From Blastomussa wellsi (taxonomy: Eukaryota > Cnidaria > Anthozoa > Scleractinia > Plerogyridae), in assembly GCA_947652115.1 (NCBI GenBank), contig OX393570.1:19405256-19469255 (forward strand): DNA of 64,000 nt, read 5' to 3'. This document shows positions 53,439 to 63,095 of the stretch, piece after piece. How positions within the stretch are numbered: position 1 is the first letter of the stretch; each line of letters begins with the position of its first letter. A program made the position numbers and the translations under genes. The notes beneath the pieces are model-generated. The model was given only the letters and a program-made list of their open reading frames with translations. It had not been told where the DNA came from and ran no database searches.

Positions 53439-53524
53439 ATTCTCGTTCCCAGAGCCACTTGCCCTTATTATCCGGCTAGGAGGCTAGGAACAAGTGACCA
53501 TGAGTAGCCCTGGGGACAGCGATT
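53439..53524. mobile_element. Relic of the CATTCTCG foldback MITE family
   Basis: It begins CATTCTCGTTCCCAGAGCCACTTG, nearly identical to the left end at 51,532. The right end is degenerate (CCCTGGGGACAGCGATT) and no target duplication remains. A further fragment, CTCTGGGAACGAA near 53,718, may be another broken right end. Confidence 0.65.
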
Positions 53525-53610
53525 CCATTGGCATCCAATCACATGAACCGTTTTAAAATCCCTTAATTTGTTGTAATATTTTTGGACTCATTAGCTTTTA
53601 ATGTTGGATT

Positions 53611-53990
53611 CTAGCCAATCAAATCACGTGTCTCCAGCGCTACTTCCTCTTGTCCCTCTTGCACCGAAAGTCGTGCCGACCGCAAATTCATCAAATAGTC
53701 TTTCCTATCTTTAGCGTCTCTGGGAACGAAGCGCAGGAAAACAAAATCATGCCATTGAAAACACTGATTAACTGTGGATTGCTATTAGAAATCTGCCACC
53801 AAAAATTAACATAACTCATAAATTTTTGACTATAAATAGCCCGGGAAATAACTTAGGCAAAAATGTTCAGGTTGCGACAGATTCGACGTCACCTCGTTTG
53901 TGGCCAAATAGCGCGGAAGAAAACCAACCAATCTCATTTTTCTCCAACACGAGGATCACGTGTCTTTTCACATATTAGTACACGTGATCG
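53611..53990 (+). promoter_or_regulatory. USF2: Putative USF gene promoter with CCAAT, TATA and three CACGTG E-boxes
   Basis: CCAATC (53,615-53,620) is followed by CACGTG (53,625-53,630). A TATA box TATAAATA lies at 53,831-53,838, predicting transcription start near 53,860. Two more CACGTG sites at 53,957-53,962 and 53,981-53,986 form an inverted pair, GATCACGTGT and ACACGTGATC, 16 bases apart. CACGTG is the binding site of USF bHLH-zip dimers, so the gene may bind its own product. The transcription start is inferred from the TATA position only. Confidence 0.55.
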
Positions 53991-54153
53991 ACCTGACCTT
54001 TTGAATTTGATGGACAGTTTCCAACGGCAACAAAGTGGGGCGATGGATGGGAAGCCGATCGAGGTGACGTACTTATCATGTGATGTTCGTTGTCCTCGTG
54101 GTCAGTTTCGTCGTCTCTCTCTTCTTGTTCACATGACCAGTTTGTTTGACCCC

Positions 54154-54805
54154 ATGACCACGACTCCGCACTCCAGCTCTCCAACTCTGGACATGCTCGA
54201 CGGGTCTTTGGACCCAGAGAAAAATTCGCCACTACAAGATCCCAAAGGATCCGATCCAACGCAAGTTCCCGAGCCAGAAACTGTAACTGTGACGGTTTCA
54301 ACCGTTTCTGACGAACAAACTGCAGCTGCTCTTGTCGGACAACAAGCGACTGCTGCCTTCGGCGATCCTGGCACCCTTCAGTTCCAGTACAGGCCCGACA
54401 CAAATGGCGTTCAGGCGACGGGCTTTAATGGCGGCACACAGCAAATTCGAGTCGTTCAGGTTCAGGCGACTGATCCTACTGGTGAGCGAGTTGATGCAGC
54501 GACGGCGGCGTTCGCTCCGCAAGTACAGACTGTTATCCAAAGCCCGTTTAGTAATGGTTCTTCCCCAACACACACGGTCGAAGCTGACGGCGCCACAGAT
54601 GGTGCTAGATTCACGTACTTTCAGCCGGCCGATGCGACGGGTACAGCAACGGTAGTTCAAGCGAGTGGCAGCGATTCTTTAGACGCTACTAGCGCGTATA
54701 CCGTCAGAAACATTCCAGTGTCACTGACACAACCTTCATCTCCTTCCCAAATGCCGATTACAATGACTGAGGCACAAACCATTACGACAGTCGGAACTGC
54801 GGCAG
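54154..54805 (+). CDS. USF2: USF coding exon 1 (N-terminal activation region)
   Basis: It encodes about 217 residues rich in Thr, Gln, Ala and Val, with the blocks DMLDGSLDP, AAFGDPGTLQFQYR, VVQVQA, VIQSPFSNG and FTYFQPAD that align with vertebrate USF2. The donor is GGCAG|GTTTGT and the exon ends after the first base of a Gly codon. The frame stays open upstream to 53,863, but that extension shows no family similarity. Two frames overlap it on the minus strand (53,975-54,403 and 54,298-54,660); they are shadows. Confidence 0.85.
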
Positions 54806-57545
54806 GTTTGTTGTGCGTTTTAAACTCGCACAATGGCTATTTCACTTCGATTTCAGTTGAAATTTGATGTTGTTGAGGTAAATGTAAGCTTATTCTGTTT
54901 TGCGACCCTAGGTGGGTTTTATGTTATGATGTCTCCTCAAGATGTTATGCCAGGAGGAAATCAGCGCAGCATCGCTCCAGCTATAACTCACAAAATCAAC
55001 ACGTAAGTGACTGTTAAAAAACTTTGATCAGGAAAATACTCTAAAGATAGTTTTTCCTCTGAGATCCTGAAAATTACTTTAATTTGCCAGTCTTTTATGG
55101 ATAATCTTTTATTTATAAGAAAAGCTGTCGTTTTCACATTTTTCTCGATATGAAATCGAATTTAGGTCACGTCTTTAATTTGTAACCAAACTATGGCGTT
55201 TTTCTGAACCTCAAGGCAACGTTTTCAGCGTAAAAATAAAATGCAAGTGAAATCTAGTTATGGATTTCTTTGCGCTTACAATAAAAAACGAAGGCTTCAA
55301 ATCGGCAAACCTCAAGCAAACCACAGCGATGTAACTTGATTCGAATAAACCCTTGAGTCCTATATAAAATTTCTCATCTCACGAAAACCTTTTATTTTAA
55401 TATGCTAGGATCCAACATACCTTAAATGAAATCAGCTGGGAAGGTGTTCTCGTCGATGAAAAGTCTCATTGTATTTTGGAAATTGTATACATTTTTGAAT
55501 TCACCGGCAAACAAGTCATGTGTTTTTGGACACATGATGGTTCGTTCTGTCACATGATATTCTTCAATCATGTGACAGTCATCGCTTCATTTCTTGATCG
55601 AAGTGCAATAAAACTCAATTGAACGAAGGTTAGATCCATATTTTCTGATCCTGATTCGCTTTGAGCAACTTAACATAATGGAGCTTGTATACGTTTTAGG
55701 TAATTCTATTTCTCTTAACAGAAAACTTGACGCTCCACGCACTGCAAGAGACGAGAAGAGACGAGCAACTCATAACGAAGGTAAAACAAGACACCACTTA
55801 CGAATTTAATGTATTCTGGAAAGTCTGGAAACTTCTTTTCTCCGATGTGTGTTGTTTAAATGATGAGCATTAATTTCTTTGTCTTTAAACTTTTCACTGC
55901 TTTGCTGAAAGGAAATTTGCTATGTTGTACTTGTGTGACTATAAATTTTAGCATCTCAGGGTTTTGATTTGTAAAATAAAGTTAGGTGACTTACATGTGC
56001 CAAATCTAATGCAAATGAGAAAAATCTATTGTTTCCAATCATTTGCATTAGAATCGGCACATGTAAAGTTCGATGTTTGAACCAGGCCTAAGATTAATAC
56101 ATGTAGCTCCCAAATAATTTTCAGTGCCTCTCAAGTCTCTTATTATGGATATTTTGACAGTAATTATTTTCCTGTAGTGGGGACTTTTGACTGTTTTATT
56201 GGACTTTCTGCAGCATTTTTAACTTTTAGTGACTCTTTTGACCATCTACAATTGCCCTGGGGCAGGGCAATTGAACAGTTCAGTCAGTTCAGTTCAAATC
56301 CCACACCTATGCCAGCACCCCCTCCCCCAGGATTTACATTGATAGATGCATAATTTCTGATTGTAAATAATTCATGTTATGCAGATACTGACCTCGTTTT
56401 TAGAGCTTAAAGATTACATTAAAAGAAACCTACTCAGTAAATTTCAACTCTTGGAGCCATTGCGTTTGCGAGATAAAAGTGAGAGAAGTTTTGTTTCTAT
56501 AGCCAATTTTGCTGGAAAAAATGTGACCGCATACTGTGTTGAATGTGATCATGGTGGTTTAGGATTTCTGACAGACCATCCTGTAGACAGATATGTCAAT
56601 TATGTTACTGAAACCCTCTTTTTCTTAGACTGTTCACAGCTGCTCTATTTTTCAACGCAAAAGAATGCATGCAAGCAAAAAAACACATTTTTCACCGAGG
56701 TCCAGTTCTCTCGCAATTCATTCACCCATGGCTATCAAATGAGTTGCCTTTTTGTTGGTAGTCAAACACAAATGCTTTTGTGAAATTAATTTCAAAACCA
56801 TTTTGCATGACTCGACTCCAGCTAACTATTCATTCAAACAAATTGTGAGCCGTTCGAATGGATCAAGCTATTCGTTCGAAAAATATCGTCAGCCATTCGA
56901 GCTAGCGCCATTTGTTTCAAACGGTTTGATGGCTCGCTTATTTCTGGGTGGTACTTTGACTTGTTTACACTAAGCAGTACTGTGTATCAGTTCAACCAAG
57001 CATTCATTGAAAGCGGACAAATGTAAATAAATGCACATTGCTTCATTTATTTTGGTTAGATTTCACTTTTTTTCTGGCCAACTTTTTCCATGTATTTTCT
57101 CGGTTATGATGAAACTCTGCGTGGTTTAGCTTACTCGCTTTGGAGGATTCCAATAAACATGAACAGAGAACAAACCAAATGAAACGCCAGTCAAGCGCCG
57201 AAACCGGGCATATCGCTGGATCTTTGTCCGCTGGGACAAATCTATTTGCTCTGTGATCTTCTAACCAGTATTCTGAAGTATGGAAAAGTCAAGTGAAATT
57301 CTTGAAGAAGTACCAATGCCGTGAAAATCATTCATTCACTTGCAGCCATTTTCAAAAATAATAATCTGAAACGCGAGTTTGCAACAGCTGTCAATGCAAT
57401 GGTGATTTGATGGTTTTGATGGCATCGTTGTTTATGCTGACGTTCTATGATTGGTTTCGCGGGAAAAGTGGGGTCACAAAAAAGGGCATAATAACCAAAT
57501 TTGGGATAATTCTACCGTGTTTAACCGCTGGAAAACGGTATTGTA

Positions 57546-57576
<31 letters not shown>

Positions 57577-60500
57577 CAGCCTTGCTAAGAAAACCGTGAA
57601 CACCTGAAATGTTTCAGCAATGTTAATTATGTGGTGACCAATCACAGCAAAGTTCAGGACACGCGAACAAACCTCAAAACCACAAACTAATTACCGTTGG
57701 TGTTTGCAGTTTAGTTTTCTCACACCTGATTGGCTTTTTTGTCGTAACATAATAACATTCCATAAATATTTCTGGAGTTCATGGTTTTCTTAGCAAGGCT
57801 GTAAAATTTTTTAAACCAGTTTGATTTTTATTTCCCTTTGCCTCGTGTTGATTGGCATAACCTGAAACAAAGGGAAATCAATATCAAACTTTTTTAAAAA
57901 ATTTTTAACCAGGGATAAATTTAAATTACAACATAGACATCAACAACATGGCTGCCGATGTTTGGGAAAGAAATGGACAGATTGCAGCGAATTTCGCCCA
58001 GTTTACACCCAATTTTCGTGGGAAAATTGGCTTTGAATTTGCATAGCTGTATGCAGTAAATGTGATTTTATAACACAGATGTGTCAGAAAGATATGAAAT
58101 TTGGGCGAACGAAACTAGATGTGTTTACGAAATTTTCCTTCTGAGTGCATCACATTTCTTGAAATATCAAGGACAGGACAAGGTGTATTCCTTCTTGTAA
58201 AGGCGAGTTTATGTTTTTCTCCTAAAATTGTTTCTTTTTGCTTCCCAGTGATGCACTCCAGTTAAAACTAATTTATTTGCATGTTTTATTTCAAAACATT
58301 AAATCATATTCCAGTGGTAGCTAAAGCCTTTTAGAAGACCAGTCACACCACCCCCTTAAATTCTTTAAATTCCAAAAATTCCTTAAATAGTTTCGAAAAA
58401 CTGCGGTTATTTTTGTGATCTGCACAAAATTCTGTAGTGGATGTGTAAATTACACTCCTCTGGGGAAAATATTGATCATGTTTTTTTTTGCTGTAAAAAT
58501 AGCCAAAAATCGTCATTTTAGCCTCCTGTACCACCTTAACTGGCTGCGCATTTGTAGCCTATACCCTGCAAGCAGAGTCTATTCGATCTTCCTAGAAAAA
58601 GGATCTAGAGGAAGATTGACGAGACTCTGCTTGCTGGCTATGTAACCTAATATGTGCATGGAAACAAGATCAAGCACAAAAGGTTTCCCTAACTCACCTT
58701 TGCTCTCCCCTTGTTTTTCGTAATTTTACTTTTCTCATTTTAGGATTAACCAAAACCGACTACTTGTAGTCTCGGCTTGTTGTTACCAATTGATCTGATC
58801 TTAAAAAAATTTCATTTAGTTGAGCGTCGCCGTAGAGACAAGATTAATACGTGGATCAACAAACTGGCCAAAGTGGTCCCAGAATGCTGCCAAGAACAAT
58901 CCAAAGCAGGACAGGTCGGTGGATCACAGAATATAGTAAGCAGTTTTCACTTTGTTCTACCCGTTATCTTGAGTTATTGATCAGAAGGTGCATTTCTCAA
59001 AGCAAGTTTACTCAGAAAATAAAATTTACAGTCTTCCTCACCACAAGTCTCTCATAGCTCAGTTCATTTTCTCTTTGTTGGCAACCAACCCAATTACCTT
59101 CAAGATGCAGGCAACCATAAAATGATTGTTTACTAAGAAAGGAAAAGCCCAAACCGATGAGGCTAAACCTCGTGGATGGTTAAAGATGGGGAAGACTGAG
59201 ATAGATTACAAATGATGAAAGTGAAAAATTTAGGCTAAGTTTTTCAAAATGCACAAACGATGACATGGCTCATTTATTGACCCAGCAACTGGAAGGTCTT
59301 CAGGTTGACTGCTATTTGGGGCTCAGAAATTTCATTTTCCAAGTAAATTTGACGAAAGAATTATTCTATATTTTATTAACTTATTGACTTCTAAACCGGC
59401 CGTGACAGACCTTGACCTTTGTTCCACTTCTGACGTTATCAGCTTTGACCAAAATAGGAATCCCATTTACCCCAGTTCTGCAGGGGGGAAAGAGCTTTCT
59501 AATGATACCCAGATGATATTGATTGGGCTAATAGAGCTTGTAATATGCACGAAAACGCATAGAAATTTCCACCAAAAACTAGGGTGAAAATTTTCCTTGG
59601 CTACTCGATGTTAAGTATTTCCGGTCTCATTGATGCTTTCATGGCAATTCTTGAACTGAAAGCAAGCCCAGCAAAAGGCCAACAAAAGCATAAAAAAGAT
59701 ATGAGGAAAGCGAAAAATAAAAATAAAGAAATCGAAAAGCCCAAAGAGGTGGGTCACTTTCTGTTCCAAAAACTCGAAATCGAAATTTTGATTTGTATGC
59801 ATGCCCGAGCTAAAATGTCGTTGATTGCGATGCTAGTGAAAAACCTGGCATGTCTTTATTTTACAAGTGCATTGTGGAGAAGTTTGAAGCATATTTAGCC
59901 TATAACTGACTAGAAAATGTTCAAAATGTCTAAAAAACATGTTTTTTTTTTTTCAAAAATCTCCAGGAGTCAATGGGTTAATATCAGTTTGGTTAAACTT
60001 CTCGATGTAACCTGTGCTCAAGCATCTTTTTTTTCAAAGAAGGAAAAAAATTATGCCCAATATATTTATTGGACCAGTTGCCATCTGCCCCCTAAGTCAC
60101 CTGTCAAACCATTGTTTGCAGTTGGCATTAATTTATTGACTCTAAACTGTCCGTGGAATAATTCATTAGACACGCAAACTTTGTTTGGGAGAAGGTTGAA
60201 CTGGTGTTCGTGAGTTATTTCAGTATCTAAAACAAAGTATTTCTATAACAGCATTCAAGTGGGCTTATAACTTGGATGATTAACTTGTTCTTACTCTTAG
60301 CCATCGTCATTTTCATCTGGTAAACATTTTATCTAATACCTTTGAAATTAATTGAAAAACCTGTTGGGCTAAACACCAAAACATTGTGTCTTTTATTCAG
60401 CAAGAAACTGCCTGTTTCTGCCTATGCATAAACTGAAGTTAATGTTTAGCTCAAGCTAAGTGTTTCCAATGTTTCCCGCAAGCGTTTTCTTTGTACTTTG

Positions 60501-63095
60501 TGTCACCTCATCACGCCACTATTTTGGCAGCCAATTATATCATTAATGGCACGTGAGCACTACCCATTGACCAACAATATTAGCCTCTTGTGGGCTGATC
60601 ACGTTTACCTTAAGTTAACTGTTTTTAGACAAGGTTTTTCCTCGCATTTACTCCCAGTGACGGTGAAAGGTGGTTTTCGTTATCTTTACCCCATCCACCA
60701 CATGTTTTTTTTTCTCTTTTGCACTCTGTTATGTAGTGCATTGATTTTTCTGCTCTGTTTTTATCTTATCATGATTTTAATGACGTTAAGATTACTGATT
60801 TGTAAAAATTACCAAGTTGTAACTTGTTGGTTGTTTTGTCATTAAACGGTTGAGGGGACAAGTGTTGCTGGCGCCAACCCTTCAGTCCCACACTGAAGCG
60901 ATGCCGGGGTCGTTTAGCTTGGGTGAGCTACAGTGGCCACGACCACTTCCCCTTGCTTATCTGTCGCACCCATCTCATGGTCTTCCATGCCACTCGCTGA
61001 CACTAACCTAGCCCTGTCGACTGGCCTTGCATGCGGCAGGCAGCGCTCTGGTCCTGGACAACACTTGGCTACTCCCCAACCTTTTCTCCCATAAACATTT
61101 GTCTTTTATATTGTGCATGACATTAAATAATAGACAAAACTTACTGAAAAACGGAAAAAACTTAGCTTTTCATAATAATGCAACAAAATTGAAGTAAACT
61201 ACATGTTATTTTAATTATTATTAATATTACAATTGAAAAGATCGAGGTGAAGAGGATAAATGATCAGTTTTTCATTTGGTTAATTATCGTTTCCACTTCA
61301 ATATAGGAGTCTACAGTTTCAAGTATAGTCTACAGTTTCAGTATATCAAATAACTTTCATTTAACTCTTTCCTGTCATGCACAATTCTTCATCGATCAGA
61401 CGCATTTTTTCAAACCGGATATTCAGTTATTTTTTTACATACGTGTTTAAGTCTGAAGGTGGTGGAATCACACTTGATTGGAGATTTTATGCTGACCGAG
61501 GTTCTTGCAGTTCAGTCTGTTTTAACACGTCAGCCATCTTGGATGACCAAAATCCAAATTTAAAAGTTGTCAAGTAATTTTGAAATTGCCTTAATCTATC
61601 AGCTTCCTGTGTGCCAAATATGGAGTAAATCGGAAGTAATGCAATTTTTTTAAATGACCCATAAACATAGGATCGGACAGGAATGTTGCACTTTTTTTAG
61701 AATTGCGAGTATCCCATTCCAAATTTTCACCCCAACACTCGAAAAAACATTTTGTGAGTAAAAATGTTCTAAATTGTGTGGTTCCTTTCGTTGACTTGTT
61801 TTGTCCATATTCACTCAACAACTAATCCAAATCGGTAAAAAATAAATTCCATGGCTATGCACACCATGTTCACCTTCTATTTTTATCAACTCACGATCGC
61901 TGTGGTCTGCCATCTTGCTACGAGATAGTAGTTTCCAGTCCATCTCAGTAGTAACAGACAAACTCAGACCCAATTTTGTTGACACAAATTTTTTATTGTT
62001 GATCTTGAAAGCTGTTGTAGTGTTGATTGTGAAGCAAAGAGAAACTGTTTTGTTGAGGTGTTTTCCTCTGTTGATTTTAAGGCTCGCTACAACGTTAAAA
62101 GTGGCAAGTTGATAGCATTAATGCTGAGTGAACATTGTTGAACTGGTAATCAAGTTGTTGATTCTGACATGTTAACGGCGTTGATGTTGAGAAAAAATCG
62201 TTGACTGCGGCATTAGTTTGTTGATTTTGACAAGAGTATTCATTCCTGAATTTTTCTGCAAACCAGCTACCATATGCAATGGTTCGAATGTGTCTTCCCT
62301 GTTAACATGCTTCATCTTGACCGGGAGCCTAATTAAAAAAAAAACAGCCAATGAGAACATGGCCACTTCGTAAGCATTGTTTTTTGACCAATCAGATAAA
62401 AAGCCAGAATTTGGCTTTTTTGCATGAGATCCGACAAGCAATGTATCCTGCCCTCCTTCCCCAAGAAGATAAGTAGGGAGGGAGGGCATGATCGCAGGTT
62501 ATTCTCAATGTGACCTCAAAGAGCCACTCCAATAAAAACTTTGATCCCAAACCACATTTACCAGTTCATCAATGCAGAAATATTGAGGCCCTCTTTGGTT
62601 ATTTCCAAACAATGACACAATCTCCGGAAAACAAATCTTGAGCCTTGAAATTATTTGCTGCTGAAGTTAAATATTTATTTGGCTGTGAATTACACTGACG
62701 GCACCAATCCATTTAACAAAACTACTTATGAAGAGGCTCAATATGGGTCCCATTTCTGTTTCTCTTGCTCAATTTTCTACACCAAAACCAGGCCCTGAAA
62801 CTGGAAAAAATTGACTCGAACAATATTAAATTCTTCCTGAGAGTGCAATAACATCTATTTATTGTTTGTTCAACAGAGTAAAGGAGGGATTTTGTCAAAA
62901 ACAGTGGATTACATAAATGAGCTGAAATTACACAATGCACGAATGGTGGAAACCATCAAGGATTCAGAAAGGCTGACAATTGATACAGAGCTTTTACGGC
63001 AGCAAGTTGAGGAGCTCCGACAAGAAAATGCATTACTCAGAGCTCAGTTGCAGCAGCACGGAATTGAACTCTCCACAGGCGCACAGACTTTATAA
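54154..63095 (+). CDS. USF2: Upstream stimulatory factor (USF2-like), five coding exons
   Basis: This is a bHLH-leucine zipper transcription factor that binds CACGTG E-boxes as a dimer in the nucleus. Coding exons are 54,154-54,805, 54,912-55,002, 55,722-55,780, 58,820-58,914 and 62,877-63,095; all introns are GT-AG and the phases agree, giving about 371 residues (vertebrate USF2 is about 346). From the N-terminus: DMLDGSLDP (as in USF2), AAFGD and FQYRPDTNG, VVQV, VIQSPFSNG, FTYFQPAD, FYVMMSPQDV with QRSIAP (USF-specific region). Then RDEKRRATHNEVERRRRDKIN, with E-box contact residues His265, Glu269 and Arg273, the helix-loop-helix, SKGGILSK, and a zipper with LRQQVEELRQENALLRAQL. The start is uncertain: in-frame ATGs also lie at 54,010, 54,043, 54,133 and 54,193. 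Invertebrates usually have one USF gene, so the 2 in the name reflects similarity, not orthology. Confidence 0.93.
54912..55002 (+). CDS. USF2: USF coding exon 2 (USF-specific region)
   Basis: The 91-bp exon lies between CCCTAG and GTAAGT. It encodes GGFYVMMSPQDVMPGGNQ and then RSIAPAITHKINT, close to FFVMMSPQEV and QRSIAP of vertebrate USF1 and FYVMMTPQDV of USF2. The USF-specific region is needed for transcriptional activation through E-boxes. Too short for gene finders that need long frames. Confidence 0.93.
55003..55721 (+). other. USF2: USF intron 2
   Basis: The intron is 719 bp. It contains a perfect 12-base inverted repeat, CTGTCACATGAT and ATCATGTGACAG (55,547-55,578, 8-base spacer), that places two CACATG E-boxes face to face. 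Confidence 0.85.
55722..55780 (+). CDS. USF2: USF coding exon 3 (start of basic region)
   Basis: The 59-bp exon lies between TTAACAG and GTAAAAC and encodes KLDAPRTARDEKRRATHNE, matching APRTTRDEKRRAQHNE of vertebrate USF. It supplies the E-box-contacting His of the basic region. The phase (one base left over) joins exactly to exon 4. Confidence 0.94.
55990..56069. mobile_element. Foldback MITE in USF intron 3
   Basis: CTTACATGTGCC with CTAATGCAAATGA on the left mirrors TCATTTGCATTAG with GGCACATGTAAAG on the right. The arms are about 29 bases with a short loop. No target duplication is obvious, so the true element may be longer. Confidence 0.65.
57547..57934. mobile_element. Foldback element with a nested hairpin insertion in its right arm
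   Basis: The left arm is continuous at 57,547-57,601: ATGTTGTGGTTTAAATTTAT and onward into TTTACAGCCTTGCTAAG. The matching right arm is split: GTTCATGGTTTTCTTAGC (57,777-57,806) and CCAGGGATAAATTTAAAT (57,909-57,934) are separated by about 102 bp. That insert is itself a hairpin, with TTTCCCTTTG near 57,831 mirrored by CAAAGGGAAA near 57,868, and it is bounded by similar TTTTTAAACCAG and TTTTTAACCAG strings. Confidence 0.75.
58554..58641. mobile_element. Foldback MITE, TAGCC/GGCTA ends
   Basis: GCAAGCAGAGTCT and GATCTTCCTAGA on the left mirror TCTAGAGGAAGATTG and AGACTCTGCTTGC on the right, and the ends read TAGCC and GGCTA. It lies about 180 bp upstream of the exon 4 acceptor. Confidence 0.75.
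58820..58914 (+). CDS. USF2: USF coding exon 4 (basic region and helix-loop-helix)
   Basis: The 95-bp exon lies between TTCATTTAG and GTCGGT. It encodes VERRRRDKINTWINKLAKVV and then PECCQEQSKAGQ, very close to VERRRRDKINNWIVQLSKII of vertebrate USF. It holds the contact residues Glu269 and Arg273, helix 1 and the loop. It ends in phase 0. Confidence 0.96.
58915..62876 (+). other. USF2: USF intron 4
   Basis: The intron is about 4.0 kb. It contains a GC-richer stretch at 60,845-61,085 that includes the hairpin CTTCAGTCCCACACTGAAG, a short duplication of AGTCTACAGTTTCA near 61,308 and 61,326, and GTTGAT-rich low complexity at 62,000-62,220. Open frames (59,584-59,898; 60,498-60,845; 62,172-62,489) lack recognisable domains and are judged spurious. 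Confidence 0.8.
62877..63095 (+). CDS. USF2: USF coding exon 5 (helix 2, leucine zipper, stop)
   Basis: Starting after CAACAG, it encodes 72 residues and TAA: SKGGILSKTVDYINELKLHN (helix 2) and then a leucine zipper with ERLTIDTELLRQQVEELRQE and NALLRAQLQQHGIEL. This is close to vertebrate USF2 (ELLRQQIEEL, NALLRAQLQQHNLEM). The ATG at 62,862 upstream lies in the intron. The C-terminus STGAQTL is unlike the vertebrate tail. Confidence 0.96.
   Translation, partial: SKGGILSKTVDYINELKLHNARMVETIKDSERLTIDTELLRQQVEELRQENALLRAQLQQHGIELSTGAQTL

Larger units (their letters stand above)
55781..58819 (+). other. USF2: USF intron 3
   Basis: The intron is about 3.0 kb and carries several foldback elements, listed separately. 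A perfect small hairpin CAATTGCCCT / AGGGCAATTG lies at 56,249-56,273. Open frames inside it (56,379-56,783; 56,752-56,973; 57,407-57,607) have no recognisable content. Confidence 0.85.

Noticed and set aside
54064..54140. Possible 77-bp intron (GAG|GTGACG to a pyrimidine-rich tract and CCAG) in USF exon 1
   Set aside because: Removing it would put the upstream frame out of register with the conserved USF frame.
56379..56783. 134-residue ORF in USF intron 3
   Set aside because: No recognisable domain and no exon-like context; it lies in an intron flanked by well-supported exons.
59584..59898. 104-residue lysine-rich ORF in USF intron 4
   Set aside because: Low-complexity AT-rich composition, no family similarity and an overlapping open frame on the other strand.
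60498..60845. 115-residue hydrophobic ORF in USF intron 4
   Set aside because: Hydrophobicity arises from T-rich DNA; no start context, motif or neighbouring exon supports it.
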